The translations under genes and the position numbers were made by a program. This document shows positions 44,788-54,473 of a stretch of 64,000 nt of DNA, one piece after another; the stretch's first letter is position 1, and the number at the start of each line of letters is the position of its first letter. The notes below the pieces were generated by a model. The model made no database searches. It was not told the DNA's origin and saw nothing but the letters and a program-made list of their open reading frames with translations. Origin of the DNA: Pseudorhodobacter turbinis. GTDB lineage: Bacteria; Pseudomonadota; Alphaproteobacteria; Rhodobacterales; Rhodobacteraceae. The stretch covers positions 992,001 to 1,056,000 of the forward strand of contig NZ_CP039964.1 in the NCBI RefSeq assembly GCF_005234135.1. Reading direction: 5' to 3'.

Positions 44788-47549
44788 TCGCCCAGTCTTT
44801 CAAGCAATGCAGGCACATGGACCTGATCGGATTTATAATTTCCGGTCAGCACATGCATGATCAGGTTAATACCAAAACGTGTCGCCACCTCGCGCTGGCG
44901 CTCACCGGTATAACCGCGCCCGACCGGAAACATCGCCGCGCCGCGCGCATCCAGCGCCCAAGCGGCGGCCCAATCATTGCCGCCGATCACCACGGGCGTC
45001 ACCCCGTCATTCAGGTTGCGAAACGGCATGCCCTCGGCCAGCTCGGCGTCGGGGGGGCTTGCCTCTACCCAAACCTCACGGTTGGCGTGGCGGCCGGGGA
45101 AATCTTGCAGCAGGTAAAAGCTGCGGGTCAGCACATGGTCGCCGGGCAAAATCTCCAACGGTGGGATATCCAAGGGGGCGGCAAGCAGTTGCAACCGACG
45201 CGCCTCAGCGGTTTGGCCGCCTGCCATATCGCCGTCGCGAGTGTCGAACAGGATCATCCCGCCCGTGCGCAAATAGCGGTTCAGCTTGGCATAGGCCGCA
45301 GCTGATGGCGCAGGCTGATCAACGGTCACCGGCCAGTATAGGAAGGGGAAAAACAACAGCTCATCGGTTTCAAGATCAACGGATAGCGGGGCTTCGGGTT
45401 CAATCGTGGTGCGCTCGGACAAGCGTTGGCCAAGACCGCGCAGCCCCGCCTCGGAAACCTCATCAACACGGCGATCACCGGTTACGATATAGCCAAGCCG
45501 CACGGCGGTTGTCGCCTCTATCGCGCGCAGATCATCAGGGGTTTGCGCACGGGAGGCATCGGGCAAGGCCAGCACACACAGCCCCGCCAGCAGCATGGCC
45601 ACGTTGCGCATTGCCCCCAACAACCGCCCCGAAAGCGCCAATGCCGCCATCACATCCACCAACAGCAGCGACAAGGCAACCGCCAGCGCCATGCCTTTCA
45701 AAGAGCGCTCGCCTTGCATGTCCAACCCCTCTCGCGTGACCGAGGCAGGCCATGTGGCCGCCGCCAGCGCGGTTTCGGCGCCGATCACATTCAGCGCCAC
45801 GCGGCGATCATCCCCAGCATAAAGCCCCGGCGGAAATATCGCCGAAGGGCCGGTGGCAAGCGCCTGCGCAAGGGCGGAGCCTTCAATCCCTGCCATTTCG
45901 CCCGCGTCACCAAGACGGCCGAAACCGTCAAGCGCCACCTGCGGCACCCAAATCTGCCCCTCCAGATCGGCCGCATCCGGCGCTGTCGGGCGGGTAGAGA
46001 CGGCCAGCCGCTCCAACATCTGCATGAAAAGCCCCGAAAGCGGCAGGTTAGACCATTCCGCATTGGCGGTCACATGGAACAGAACCACCTGCCCCTGCCC
46101 GACCGCCTTGCGCGTCACCAAGGGCGTGCCATCGGCCAGCGCCGCAATCGTACGCGCGGCCAGTTCAGGGTCCGGCTGGGCCAGAACCTGCGCCGAGACC
46201 GTCACATCATCCGCGATCTGCAACCCGTAAAAGGGCGAGCTATCGGCAAAAGGTGCCAGTGCTTTCGGCTCCCCCCAGCTCATCGCGCCGCCAACATTGC
46301 GCCCGCCAATGCGCAGGCGGACGGGCATCAGGTCATCCTCGGCGTCGCGGCTGATATCGGAGGCCGCAAGCCGCGGACCGGCAAACCGCAAGAGCAAGCC
46401 GCCCGCATCCAGCCAGTCCCAGATCGCGGTTTCCTCATCCGGTGAAAGCGTGGCAACATCGGCCAAAACAATCACATCGGGATTGGCCAGCACGACATCG
46501 GCAAGGCTGCCGTCGATCAGCTCCGCCACCGGTTCCAGCGCTTGGCGCAGGTAATGGGTCGGGGACAGCAATTGCAGGCTTTCGGCCCCGCCCGCACCGG
46601 AAATCAGCGCGACCTTGCGCCGTTTCAGGCTGTCATCGGTCAGGCTGACGGCACCGGCGGAACGAATGCCCGCCACTTCAAACCTCGTGACGCGGTTGCG
46701 CAATTCGGGCGGCAGCGACAGCGCGGTTTCGGCCTCGGTTTCGCCTGCCGCGAAACGCATGGTCACGCGGGCAAGCTCTCGCTCCACCCCGGCAGGGTCA
46801 AGCCCGCGGGCAGACACCTCCACCTCGGTCGCATCGGGGTTGGGCAGACGGGTGGCGGCAAGCCCGATCACGCCATCCTTGAAACGTGCGGGGCGCAGGG
46901 CGACCACGGGGCGCGCGCTTTCAAAAACGGTGACCGGCCCGCGCGATTGCAGCACCTCAAGCAGCGTATTGCGCCCCGGATGCTCCACCCCGTCCGAAAG
47001 CCAGAAGCTGGAAAAACTCCCATCCGGCAAGGCGTCCGCCCAAGCCGAAAACGCGGGCCCCCAAGGCTGCGGCACGGTGCCTGTCATGGTTTCGGCCAAC
47101 GCATTGGCCGTTTGGAAAACTGTGTCGCCGGGCGTATCCGTCAGCCGGATCAACGCCACCGGGCGACCCGCACGGCCCGCATCCGCCACCAGTGCCGCGG
47201 CGCGATCAAGCCTGCGCGGCCAGTCGCGCGCATCAGCCCAAGAGCCGTCCATCAGCACCAAAAGCGGACCGTTTGCCCCCTCTTCGCGCTGTTCAGGGTT
47301 CAGGACCGGACCGGCAAAGCCGATGATCGCCGCCGCAATTGCCGCCATGCGCAGCATCAACAGCCACCAGGGGGTTTTATCGGCCTCGGGCTTGTCATCC
47401 TTCAGGCCCAGCAGCAGCACCACACCCGGAAAGCGGCGGCGCAAAGGGGCGGGCGGAACAGCGCGCAACAACAGCCACAGCACCGGCAACAGAGCCAGCC
47501 CCAACAGCAACAGCGGCGTCGTAAAGCCCAATGGCCCGATCATAAACAT
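44784..47549 (-). CDS. BatA-type N-terminal membrane domain plus DUF4159 protein
   Basis: 921 aa. ATG 47549 overlaps the DUF58 stop (TGATG); a frame from 47621 is longer but lies in the neighbour. N terminus GFTTPLLLLGLALLPVLWLLLRAVPP is the BatA-type double span, followed by a VWA-like region (LLVLMDGSWADARDWPRRLD). Two more spans lie at about residues 630-690. The C terminus is a DUF4159 domain (LGYIVTGDRRVDEVSEAGLRG, FFPFLYWPVT, and GGMILFDTRDGD), which resembles a glutamine-amidotransferase fold. Part of the MoxR/Bat-like operon of unknown function. Confidence 0.82.
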   Translation of the reverse strand: MFMIGPLGFTTPLLLLGLALLPVLWLLLRAVPPAPLRRRFPGVVLLLGLKDDKPEADKTPWWLLMLRMAAIAAAIIGFAGPVLNPEQREEGANGPLLVLMDGSWADARDWPRRLDRAAALVADAGRAGRPVALIRLTDTPGDTVFQTANALAETMTGTVPQPWGPAFSAWADALPDGSFSSFWLSDGVEHPGRNTLLEVLQSRGPVTVFESARPVVALRPARFKDGVIGLAATRLPNPDATEVEVSARGLDPAGVERELARVTMRFAAGETEAETALSLPPELRNRVTRFEVAGIRSAGAVSLTDDSLKRRKVALISGAGGAESLQLLSPTHYLRQALEPVAELIDGSLADVVLANPDVIVLADVATLSPDEETAIWDWLDAGGLLLRFAGPRLAASDISRDAEDDLMPVRLRIGGRNVGGAMSWGEPKALAPFADSSPFYGLQIADDVTVSAQVLAQPDPELAARTIAALADGTPLVTRKAVGQGQVVLFHVTANAEWSNLPLSGLFMQMLERLAVSTRPTAPDAADLEGQIWVPQVALDGFGRLGDAGEMAGIEGSALAQALATGPSAIFPPGLYAGDDRRVALNVIGAETALAAATWPASVTREGLDMQGERSLKGMALAVALSLLLVDVMAALALSGRLLGAMRNVAMLLAGLCVLALPDASRAQTPDDLRAIEATTAVRLGYIVTGDRRVDEVSEAGLRGLGQRLSERTTIEPEAPLSVDLETDELLFFPFLYWPVTVDQPAPSAAAYAKLNRYLRTGGMILFDTRDGDMAGGQTAEARRLQLLAAPLDIPPLEILPGDHVLTRSFYLLQDFPGRHANREVWVEASPPDAELAEGMPFRNLNDGVTPVVIGGNDWAAAWALDARGAAMFPVGRGYTGERQREVATRFGINLIMHVLTGNYKSDQVHVPALLERLGE

Positions 47550-48421
47550 CAGCGCCCCCGTTCCAGTGCCGCATAAAGCCACAGCAGCGCCGATTGCGCC
47601 GGCTGGCCGCTGTGGTGGCACAGGTAGTGCCAGCCAGAGGCACGGGCAAGCCCCTCTATCCGGCCCTTACGATCGGCCAGACGGTCAAGATAACGGGCGC
47701 GCAGATCGCCGGCGCGCAGGGTCTCATGGCGCAGGCTGCCGCCCATGGATTCGAAAATCGTGCGCCCATCAAAGGGGAAGCTTTCCTCCACCGGATCAAG
47801 CACTTGCACCAAGGCGCCGCGCACCCCGCGATCAGAGGCGATGGCAAGGGCGGTTTCCACCTCTTCGGGATCACCGAGAAAATCGGAGAAAAACACCGCG
47901 CGGCTGTGACCGCTTAGGTTGGCAACATCGGGCGCGCCGTAATCCGCGCCGTCCCCGCCGGTCATCCCCGCAAGCAGGTGCATGATCTGGCCACGGCCAC
48001 CGCGCGGACGCGCGCCGTCGCCAGTCAGGCCGACACGTTCGCCGCCGCGCAACAAAAGCACCGCCAACGCCAGCGCCAAAAGCTGTGCGCGATCTGCCTT
48101 GGGCGGACGCGCCGCATCGCCGGAAAACTGCATGGACCGCGATGCATCCACCCAAAGCGAGACGGTCTGCGCGGCCTGCCATTCGCGTTCACGCACAAAC
48201 TGCCCCTCGGATTTGGCCGAGCGCCGCCAATCCACCTGCCCCGCCGGATCGCCTGCCGTGGCGAGGCGGTATTGCCAGAATTCATCGCCCATACCGGCGC
48301 GGCGACGGCCATGTTCGCCCAAAACCACGGTTGCGGCCAGATGTTCGGCCTGCGCCAAAAGCGCGGGCAAGGCACCGCCAAGCGCCTCGGACCTTGCGCG
48401 CAGATCAAGGCTTTGGGTCAC
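47549..48421 (-). CDS. DUF58 domain protein (VWA-like)
   Basis: 290 aa soluble protein. The DUF58 motif is visible as YRLATAGDPAGQVDWRRSA, followed by a VWA-type metal-site region (LWVDASRSMQFSG) and a GVRGALVQVLDP segment. DUF58 proteins accompany MoxR ATPases in many bacteria. Start overlaps the moxR stop by 4 bases. Confidence 0.9.
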   Translation of the reverse strand: MTQSLDLRARSEALGGALPALLAQAEHLAATVVLGEHGRRRAGMGDEFWQYRLATAGDPAGQVDWRRSAKSEGQFVREREWQAAQTVSLWVDASRSMQFSGDAARPPKADRAQLLALALAVLLLRGGERVGLTGDGARPRGGRGQIMHLLAGMTGGDGADYGAPDVANLSGHSRAVFFSDFLGDPEEVETALAIASDRGVRGALVQVLDPVEESFPFDGRTIFESMGGSLRHETLRAGDLRARYLDRLADRKGRIEGLARASGWHYLCHHSGQPAQSALLWLYAALERGR

Positions 48422-49440
48422 GCTGCGGCCTCAAGCCCCAAGGTGCGGGTCACAGTGGCATCGATCAACCCTGCAAGGCTTTCGCCCCGCGCCCGCGCCG
48501 CAAATGACAGCGCCATACGGTGGATCAAAACGGGGCGCGCAAGGGCGGCCACATCCGCCACCGAAGGCGCCAAACGACCATCCAGCAACGCCCGCGCCCG
48601 CACCGTCATCATCAACGCCTGTGCCGCACGCGGACCAGGCCCCCATGACAGCAACCCACGCAGGGCCATACCCTCTTCCTCTTCGGGACGGCAGGCGCGG
48701 ACCAGATCGAGGATCGCCTCCACCACCTGCTCACCCACTGGCATCCGGCGCAGAACGGCCTGCGCATTCAGCAACTCCTGCGCCGTAAAGACGCCGTGCA
48801 CCTGCGCATCCTCGGCCCCTGTGGTTGCCAGCAGGATATCGCGTTCGGTCGCACGATCAGGATAGGCCACATCGACCTGCACCAAAAAGCGGTCCAGCTG
48901 CGCCTCGGGCAAGGGATAGGTGCCCTCTTGTTCGATCGGGTTCTGGGTGGCCAGCACATGGAAGGGCGCGCCCAATGGCCGGTGCTGCCCCGCGATCGTC
49001 ACCTCATGTTCCTGCATCGCCTGCAACAACGCCGATTGCGTACGCGGCGAGGCGCGGTTGATCTCATCGGCCAGCAAAAGCTGGCAAAAGATCGGCCCCT
49101 CGATAAACCGGAACGACCGCGCACCATCGGCACCGTCCAGCACCTCGGACCCCAGAATATCGGCAGGCATCAGGTCGGGCGTGAACTGGATGCGGCTGCC
49201 CTGCAACCCCATCACGGTTGAAAGCGTGTCGACCAATCGCGTTTTGCCCAAGCCCGGCAACCCCACCAGCAACGCATGCCCCCCACAGAGCAAAGAGGTC
49301 AGAACCAGATCCACCACCTGCCCCTGCCCGATGAAACGCCTGTTGATCGACGCCTTCGCCGCCGTCAGCTTTTCGCCAAGCATTTCAATCTGCGCGACCA
49401 GTTCATCGGCGTTTTGGGTCGTATCAACGGGATGGGGCAT
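48418..49440 (-). CDS. MoxR-family AAA+ ATPase
   Basis: 340 aa chaperone-like ATPase. Walker A VGLPGLGKTRLVDTL, Walker B LLLADEINRASPRTQ, sensor 1 LATQNPIEQEGTYPLPEAQL (in part), and an arginine-finger candidate in RFLVQVDVAYPD. GAGGA lies before ATG. MoxR proteins remodel VWA partners, here most likely the DUF58 and BatA-like proteins encoded downstream. Divergent from the DUF1285 gene. Confidence 0.94.
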   Translation of the reverse strand: MPHPVDTTQNADELVAQIEMLGEKLTAAKASINRRFIGQGQVVDLVLTSLLCGGHALLVGLPGLGKTRLVDTLSTVMGLQGSRIQFTPDLMPADILGSEVLDGADGARSFRFIEGPIFCQLLLADEINRASPRTQSALLQAMQEHEVTIAGQHRPLGAPFHVLATQNPIEQEGTYPLPEAQLDRFLVQVDVAYPDRATERDILLATTGAEDAQVHGVFTAQELLNAQAVLRRMPVGEQVVEAILDLVRACRPEEEEGMALRGLLSWGPGPRAAQALMMTVRARALLDGRLAPSVADVAALARPVLIHRMALSFAARARGESLAGLIDATVTRTLGLEAAA

Positions 49441-49501
49441 GACATTCCTCAGGGACGGGTTATATTGGGCCTATTAGAGCGATTTATGTCGCCGGGTACA
49501 A

Positions 49502-50104
49502 ATGGCAAAAGCGGGATTTGGTCAATTGAGCGTGAAACCGACAGCAGAAGGCCTGATGGCCTCGGTACAAGCCGCCGGAAAAGGGGCTGGCCCCGCGCCG
49601 GTACACCTGTGGAACCCCGATTTTTGTGGCGATCTGGATATCCGCATCGCGCGGGACGGGACGTGGTTCTATCTTGGCACACCGATCGGACGACCGGCGC
49701 TGGTGAAGTTGTTTTCCAACATTTTGAAGCTGGAGGACGGGAAGTATTACCTTGTCACGCCAGTTGAAAAGGTGGGAATCACCGTGGATGATGCGCCCTT
49801 TGTCGCGGTGGATTTCACGGCTTCGGGCGCGGGGGATGCGCAATCCCTGCGCTTTGAAACCCAAGTGGGTGACTTTGTGACCGCAGGCCCCGACCACCCC
49901 ATCCGCATGGCCCGCGATCCGCAAACAGCCGAGCCTTCGCCCTATGTCATGGTGCGCGCGGGGCTGGAGGCGCTGATTGACCGCAAATCCTTTTACCGTC
50001 TGGCCGAATTGGGCAGCCACCGCGAAGATGCAGGCGAAAGCTGGTTCGGGCTTTGGTCGGGGGGCGTGTTTTTCCCGCTGATCCCATCCGCGGAATTAGG
50101 GTAA
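49502..50104 (+). CDS. DUF1285 protein
   Basis: 200 aa soluble protein. The motif LWNPDFCGDLDIRIARDGTW, followed by FYLGTPIGRPALVKLFSNIL and a YYLVTPVEKVGI segment, identifies DUF1285. Function is unknown. It is divergent from the moxR operon with 61 bases between starts, an arrangement I associate with this bacterial family, so shared regulation is likely. Confidence 0.88.
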   Translation: MAKAGFGQLSVKPTAEGLMASVQAAGKGAGPAPVHLWNPDFCGDLDIRIARDGTWFYLGTPIGRPALVKLFSNILKLEDGKYYLVTPVEKVGITVDDAPFVAVDFTASGAGDAQSLRFETQVGDFVTAGPDHPIRMARDPQTAEPSPYVMVRAGLEALIDRKSFYRLAELGSHREDAGESWFGLWSGGVFFPLIPSAELG

Positions 50105-50205
50105 CAGGCGCACGCCTAATTTGCCCGCAGGTCTTGCCGCGCCGCGCTGGATCGCTATCATGCGCCTCAACCGCAATCGCGCTGCTTTAGCTAGAAAGAC
50201 CCGCC

Positions 50206-50388
50206 ATGACCGCACCTGTGCCGGAAATCAAAATCGTCTCCCAATGGAAAGTCGCTTGTGACGGTGACGGGCCTAGCTTGGGCCATCCGCGCGTCTGGCT
50301 GTCCATCCCCGAGGATAAGGGCTATGTCGAATGTGGCTATTGTGACCGTCGCTATGTCCATAAAAGCTTTGCCGACACGGTAGAATAA
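50206..50388 (+). CDS. CHCC-type zinc-finger small protein
   Basis: 60 aa. A single zinc finger is visible with Cys in WKVACDG, His in LGHPRVWL, and CGYC in [13 protein letters not shown]. This is the zf-CHCC family related to mitochondrial NDUFS6, an accessory of respiratory complex I. A link to complex I here is inference. Sits just upstream of polA on the same strand. Confidence 0.88.
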   Translation: MTAPVPEIKIVSQWKVACDGDGPSLGHPRVWLSIPEDKGYVECGYCDRRYVHKSFADTVE

Positions 50389-50449
50389 CGCGCCACTGGA
50401 CCCGCGCCCCCGTCCATGCGATGAAGCCCAAAACAGCGGAGCGGACAGG

Positions 50450-53230
50450 ATGAGCGACACTTTCGGCAAGGGCCACCACCTGCATCTGATCGACGGATCG
50501 GCCTATATTTTCCGTGCCTATCACGCGCTGCCGCCGCTGACGCGGAAATCGGATGGGCTGCCGGTGGGCGCGGTTGCGGGGTTTTGCAACATCCTGTTCC
50601 GCTATCTCAATGGCAATAAAGGGGCCGATGCGCCGACCCATGTGGCGGTGATCTTTGACCATTCCTCAAAAACCTTCCGCAACGACATTTACCCTGAATA
50701 CAAGGCCAACCGCCCCGAACTGCCCGAAGATCTGCGCCCGCAGTTCCCGCTGACCCGCGACGCGACCCGCGCCTTCAACATCGCCTGCATCGAGACCGAA
50801 GGCTATGAGGCCGATGACATCATCGCCACACTTTCCTGCCGTGCGCGCGATGCGGGCGGGCGGGTGACGATTATTTCCTCGGATAAGGATTTGATGCAGT
50901 TGGTCGGTGACGGGGTTGGCATGCTCGACCCGATGAAGAACAAGCTGATCGGGCCGGATGAGGTGTTCGAGAAATTCGGCGTGGCCCCGAACCGCGTGGT
51001 TGATGTGCAATCGCTGGCCGGTGATTCGGTCGATAACGTGCCAGGCGCGCCGGGGATTGGCATCAAGACCGCCGCCCTGCTTATTCAAGAATACGGCGAT
51101 CTGGAAAGCCTTTTGGAGCGTGCGGGGGAAATCAAACAACCCAAACGCCGCGAAAGCCTGATCAACAATGCCGACCTGATCCGCATCTCCAAGCGACTGG
51201 TTCAGCTTGATTGCGACACCCCGCTGGAGGACAGCTTTGACAGCATGGCCGTCAATCCGCCCGAGGCAGAGGAGCTGCTAAAGTTCCTTACCGAAATGGA
51301 ATTCCGCACCCTGACCAAACGCGTGGCCGACAGCCTGAAAGTCGAGGCCCCCACCCCGCCAGCTGTGGTTGAGGACAAGCCCGATCTGCCCTTTGACCAT
51401 GCCAAATATGAAAACGTCAGCACGGCGGATGCCTTGGGAAAATGGATCGACCGGATCTATGCGCGCGGCTATGTCGCGGTGGATACCGAGACCACCAGCC
51501 TTGACGAGATGCGCGCCGATCTGGTCGGTATTTCGCTTTGTGTCGAGGCGGGACAGGCCTGCTATATCCCGCTGGGCCACAAGCAAGGCGGCGGTGATCT
51601 GTTCGGCTCGTCGGAGCTGAGTGATGGGCAGATGCCGATGGGTGAGGCGCTGGAAATGCTGCGCCCGATGCTGTGTGATGCAAGCATCCTGAAAATCGGC
51701 CAGAACATGAAATATGACGCGAAGATCTTTGCCTGCCAAGGGGTTGAGGTTACGCCGATTGATGACACCATGCTGATGAGTTCGGCGCTCAACGCGGGGC
51801 TCCACAATCACGGCATGGATACGCTGGCCGATAAATATCTGGGCCACACACCAATCCCGATCAAATCCTTGCTTGGCTCTGGCAAATCCCAGATCACCTT
51901 TGATTTGGTGCCGGTCGATGAGGCGGTGAAATACGCCGCCGAGGATGCCGATATCACCCTGCGTCTGTGGCAATTGTTCAAGCCACAGCTTCACCGCAAA
52001 TCCGTCACCACCGTCTATGAAACGCTGGAACGCCCGCTGGTGCCGGTTCTAGCCAAGATGGAAATGACGGGCATTCAGGTGGACCGCGATACGCTGTCGC
52101 GCATGTCCAACACCTTCGCGCAGAAAATGGGCGCGCTGGAGGCCGAGATCCAGACCCTTGCGGGGCGGTCATTCAACGTCGGGTCGCCCAAACAGCTGGG
52201 TGAGATTTTGTTTGACGAGATGGGCCTGCAGGGCGGGAAAAAGGGCAAAACCGGCGCCTATGCCACCGGCGCCGATGTGTTGGAAGACTTGGCGACCGAG
52301 CATGAATTGCCGGGAAAAGTCCTCGATTGGCGCCAGCTTGCCAAGCTGAAATCCACCTATACCGATGCGCTGCAGGACCACATCAACCCCGAAACGGGTC
52401 GCGTGCATACGTCTTATTCGCTGGTGGGGGCGGTCACGGGGCGGCTTTCGTCAACCGATCCGAACCTGCAAAACATCCCCGTGCGCAGCGAGGAAGGCCG
52501 CCGCATCCGCGAGGCTTTCGTAGCGCCTAAAGGCCGCGTGATGGTCAGCCTCGACTATAGCCAGATCGAGCTGCGCATTCTTGCCCATATCGCTGAAATT
52601 CCTGCTTTGAAACAGGCCTTTAAGGACGGTATCGACATTCACGCCATGACCGCATCGGAAATGTTCGGCGTCCCTGTTGAGGGGATGGACCCCATGGTGC
52701 GCCGACAGGCCAAGGCGATCAATTTTGGCGTGATCTATGGCATTTCCGGCTTTGGTCTGGCGCGCAATCTGCGTATTCCGCGGGGCGAGGCGCAGGGATT
52801 CATCGACCGCTATTTCGAGCGTTTCCCCGGCATTCGCGAATATATGGACGCGACGACCCAATTCGCCAAGGATAACGGCTATGTCCAAACGCTGTTCGGT
52901 CGCCGTATCCACACGCCTGAAATCAACGCCAAAGGTCCCGCCGCAGGCTTTGCCAAACGCGCCGCCATCAACGCGCCGATCCAAGGCACGGCCGCCGATA
53001 TCATCCGCCGCGCCATGGTGCGCATGCCCGATGCCACCCGCGATCTGGATGCAAAAATGCTGCTGCAAGTCCACGATGAATTAATCTTTGAGGTGGCCGA
53101 GGATGCCGTTGATCCGCTGATCAAAATCGCGCGCGAGATCATGGAAGGTGCGGCCCTGCCCGCCGTGCATCTGTCGGTGCCGATCACCGTGGATGCAGGC
53201 CAAGGCGCAAATTGGGCCGAGGCGCACTGA
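50450..53230 (+). CDS. polA: DNA polymerase I
   Basis: 926 aa repair and Okazaki-fragment polymerase. Residues ~10-290 are the 5' nuclease (HLIDGSAYIFRAYHALPPL, GYEADDIIATLS). The 3'-5' exonuclease domain has its metal residues intact (VAVDTETTSLDE, D345 and E347). Polymerase motif A is SLDYSQIELRILAH and motif C is LLQVHDELIFEV. Full length. The stop is 4 bases from the convergent polysaccharide export gene, with no terminator between. Confidence 0.96.
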   Translation: MSDTFGKGHHLHLIDGSAYIFRAYHALPPLTRKSDGLPVGAVAGFCNILFRYLNGNKGADAPTHVAVIFDHSSKTFRNDIYPEYKANRPELPEDLRPQFPLTRDATRAFNIACIETEGYEADDIIATLSCRARDAGGRVTIISSDKDLMQLVGDGVGMLDPMKNKLIGPDEVFEKFGVAPNRVVDVQSLAGDSVDNVPGAPGIGIKTAALLIQEYGDLESLLERAGEIKQPKRRESLINNADLIRISKRLVQLDCDTPLEDSFDSMAVNPPEAEELLKFLTEMEFRTLTKRVADSLKVEAPTPPAVVEDKPDLPFDHAKYENVSTADALGKWIDRIYARGYVAVDTETTSLDEMRADLVGISLCVEAGQACYIPLGHKQGGGDLFGSSELSDGQMPMGEALEMLRPMLCDASILKIGQNMKYDAKIFACQGVEVTPIDDTMLMSSALNAGLHNHGMDTLADKYLGHTPIPIKSLLGSGKSQITFDLVPVDEAVKYAAEDADITLRLWQLFKPQLHRKSVTTVYETLERPLVPVLAKMEMTGIQVDRDTLSRMSNTFAQKMGALEAEIQTLAGRSFNVGSPKQLGEILFDEMGLQGGKKGKTGAYATGADVLEDLATEHELPGKVLDWRQLAKLKSTYTDALQDHINPETGRVHTSYSLVGAVTGRLSSTDPNLQNIPVRSEEGRRIREAFVAPKGRVMVSLDYSQIELRILAHIAEIPALKQAFKDGIDIHAMTASEMFGVPVEGMDPMVRRQAKAINFGVIYGISGFGLARNLRIPRGEAQGFIDRYFERFPGIREYMDATTQFAKDNGYVQTLFGRRIHTPEINAKGPAAGFAKRAAINAPIQGTAADIIRRAMVRMPDATRDLDAKMLLQVHDELIFEVAEDAVDPLIKIAREIMEGAALPAVHLSVPITVDAGQGANWAEAH

Positions 53231-53234
53231 GGCG

Positions 53235-54251
53235 CTATTTCACCGAATTGTTCAACCCGACCAAGGAGCCGATCAGGCCAAAGATCGTATTGGCCGCCGT
53301 CAGCGACGACTCCGTTGCCAGAACGCTGTCTTTCGGATTGATCTGGAAGTTGCGCGCGGCAAACAATCCGTCTGCGCTGGTCAGATCAAAGGTAAAGACG
53401 ACATGGCGCATCTCGGGGCCTTTGATGCCATCGGCGCGCACCGCCTTGGCGGGATATTCGCGCAAGACCAGAACGCCTTTGGGATTGGCGCGCGCATCGC
53501 TGATGCCACCGACCAAAGACATCGCCTCCAACGCCGAGATGTTATCCTTCTCAAAGCGGATCAGGCTTTCGGTGCCCGTCGCCCCAAGGGCGGTGAAATA
53601 GCGGTCATCCTCGGCCACGATCACCTTGTCACCGCCGCGCAGGGTGGTGTTCTTGCTTGCCTCGGCCAGCAATCGGTCGGCGCGGATCTCATAGGTTTTG
53701 CCCGCACGGATCCAACGCACCAGCGGATTTTTGAAGGTCGGGGAAATACCGCCCCCCGCCGCCAGCAGGCTTAGGATGGAATAGTTGCGATCGGGCAGCG
53801 GATAGCTGCCGGGATTGCCCACGCCACTGACCAGATCAACCGAGTTGCGCACGCCTGCCGTCACCGAAAGCTGCACCTGTGCTGACGGGGCGATCGGCTC
53901 CATCGCGCTTTGGATCTGGGCGCGGGCGGCCTCGGCGGTTTGACCGTTGACCACCACATCCCCCAGATAGGGCACAAAGATCGTCCCCGCCGAGGATACT
54001 TCTGCCGGTGGCAATAGCGCCGTTTTACTGGAAACATCCGCCAGCAAAGAGTTGTCCTGACTGTCCCAGATGACCAAATTCACCGTGTCACCCGTATTGA
54101 TGACCGCGCTGCTCGGCCCGCGTTTGGCAGAAATCCAGTTATAGCCCCCCCGCCATCCCGTTACCGGCCAACCGGCAAGACGGTCAACATTGGCACGGTT
54201 TACCGGCACCACGGTAAATGTCGGCTCTTTGGCGTCTTTTTCGCGCAACAC
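53235..54251 (-). CDS. Polysaccharide export lipoprotein (Wza-like), probably frameshifted at the 5' end
   Basis: Outer-membrane polysaccharide channel protein. The open frame from GTG 54251 gives 338 aa with a Poly_export domain (INTGDTVNLVIWDSQDNSL, GTIFVPYLGDVVVNGQTAEA) and SLBB-type segments (GVGNPGSYPLPDRNYSIL). It lacks a signal peptide. Upstream in the same frame the DNA reads GCSVPRGAALSAE, a lipobox-like start, but no start codon precedes it before a stop. The next frame holds TTG then MRFKFLCVIAIS, a signal sequence, from 54328. One extra G in the GGGG run (54289-54292) would join them. Gene may be broken or the base missing from the assembly. Confidence 0.75.
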   Translation of the reverse strand: MLREKDAKEPTFTVVPVNRANVDRLAGWPVTGWRGGYNWISAKRGPSSAVINTGDTVNLVIWDSQDNSLLADVSSKTALLPPAEVSSAGTIFVPYLGDVVVNGQTAEAARAQIQSAMEPIAPSAQVQLSVTAGVRNSVDLVSGVGNPGSYPLPDRNYSILSLLAAGGGISPTFKNPLVRWIRAGKTYEIRADRLLAEASKNTTLRGGDKVIVAEDDRYFTALGATGTESLIRFEKDNISALEAMSLVGGISDARANPKGVLVLREYPAKAVRADGIKGPEMRHVVFTFDLTSADGLFAARNFQINPKDSVLATESSLTAANTIFGLIGSLVGLNNSVK

Positions 54252-54473
54252 TTCGGCAGAAAGCGCGGCCCCACGCGGAACAGAGCAACCCCAGAAATTG
54301 CTATGACGCAGAGGAACTTAAAGCGCAAAACTTGACCCCAATAAGACGAAATAAACCAAGCTGTTTTGCCCGCAACATGTCACATCAATTGCGGTCATTC
54401 CACAAGTTTGGCGATATTTTTGGTTAACGGATCACAGCAGGGGTCAAATCCGGTCAAATCTGCCACAGGGCAA

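Noticed and set aside
46542..47985. Two plus-strand frames of 344 and 456 residues opposite the DUF4159 gene
   Set aside because: Composition is Arg/Pro/Ser-rich and low complexity, as expected of antisense frames; the minus strand has a coherent membrane protein.
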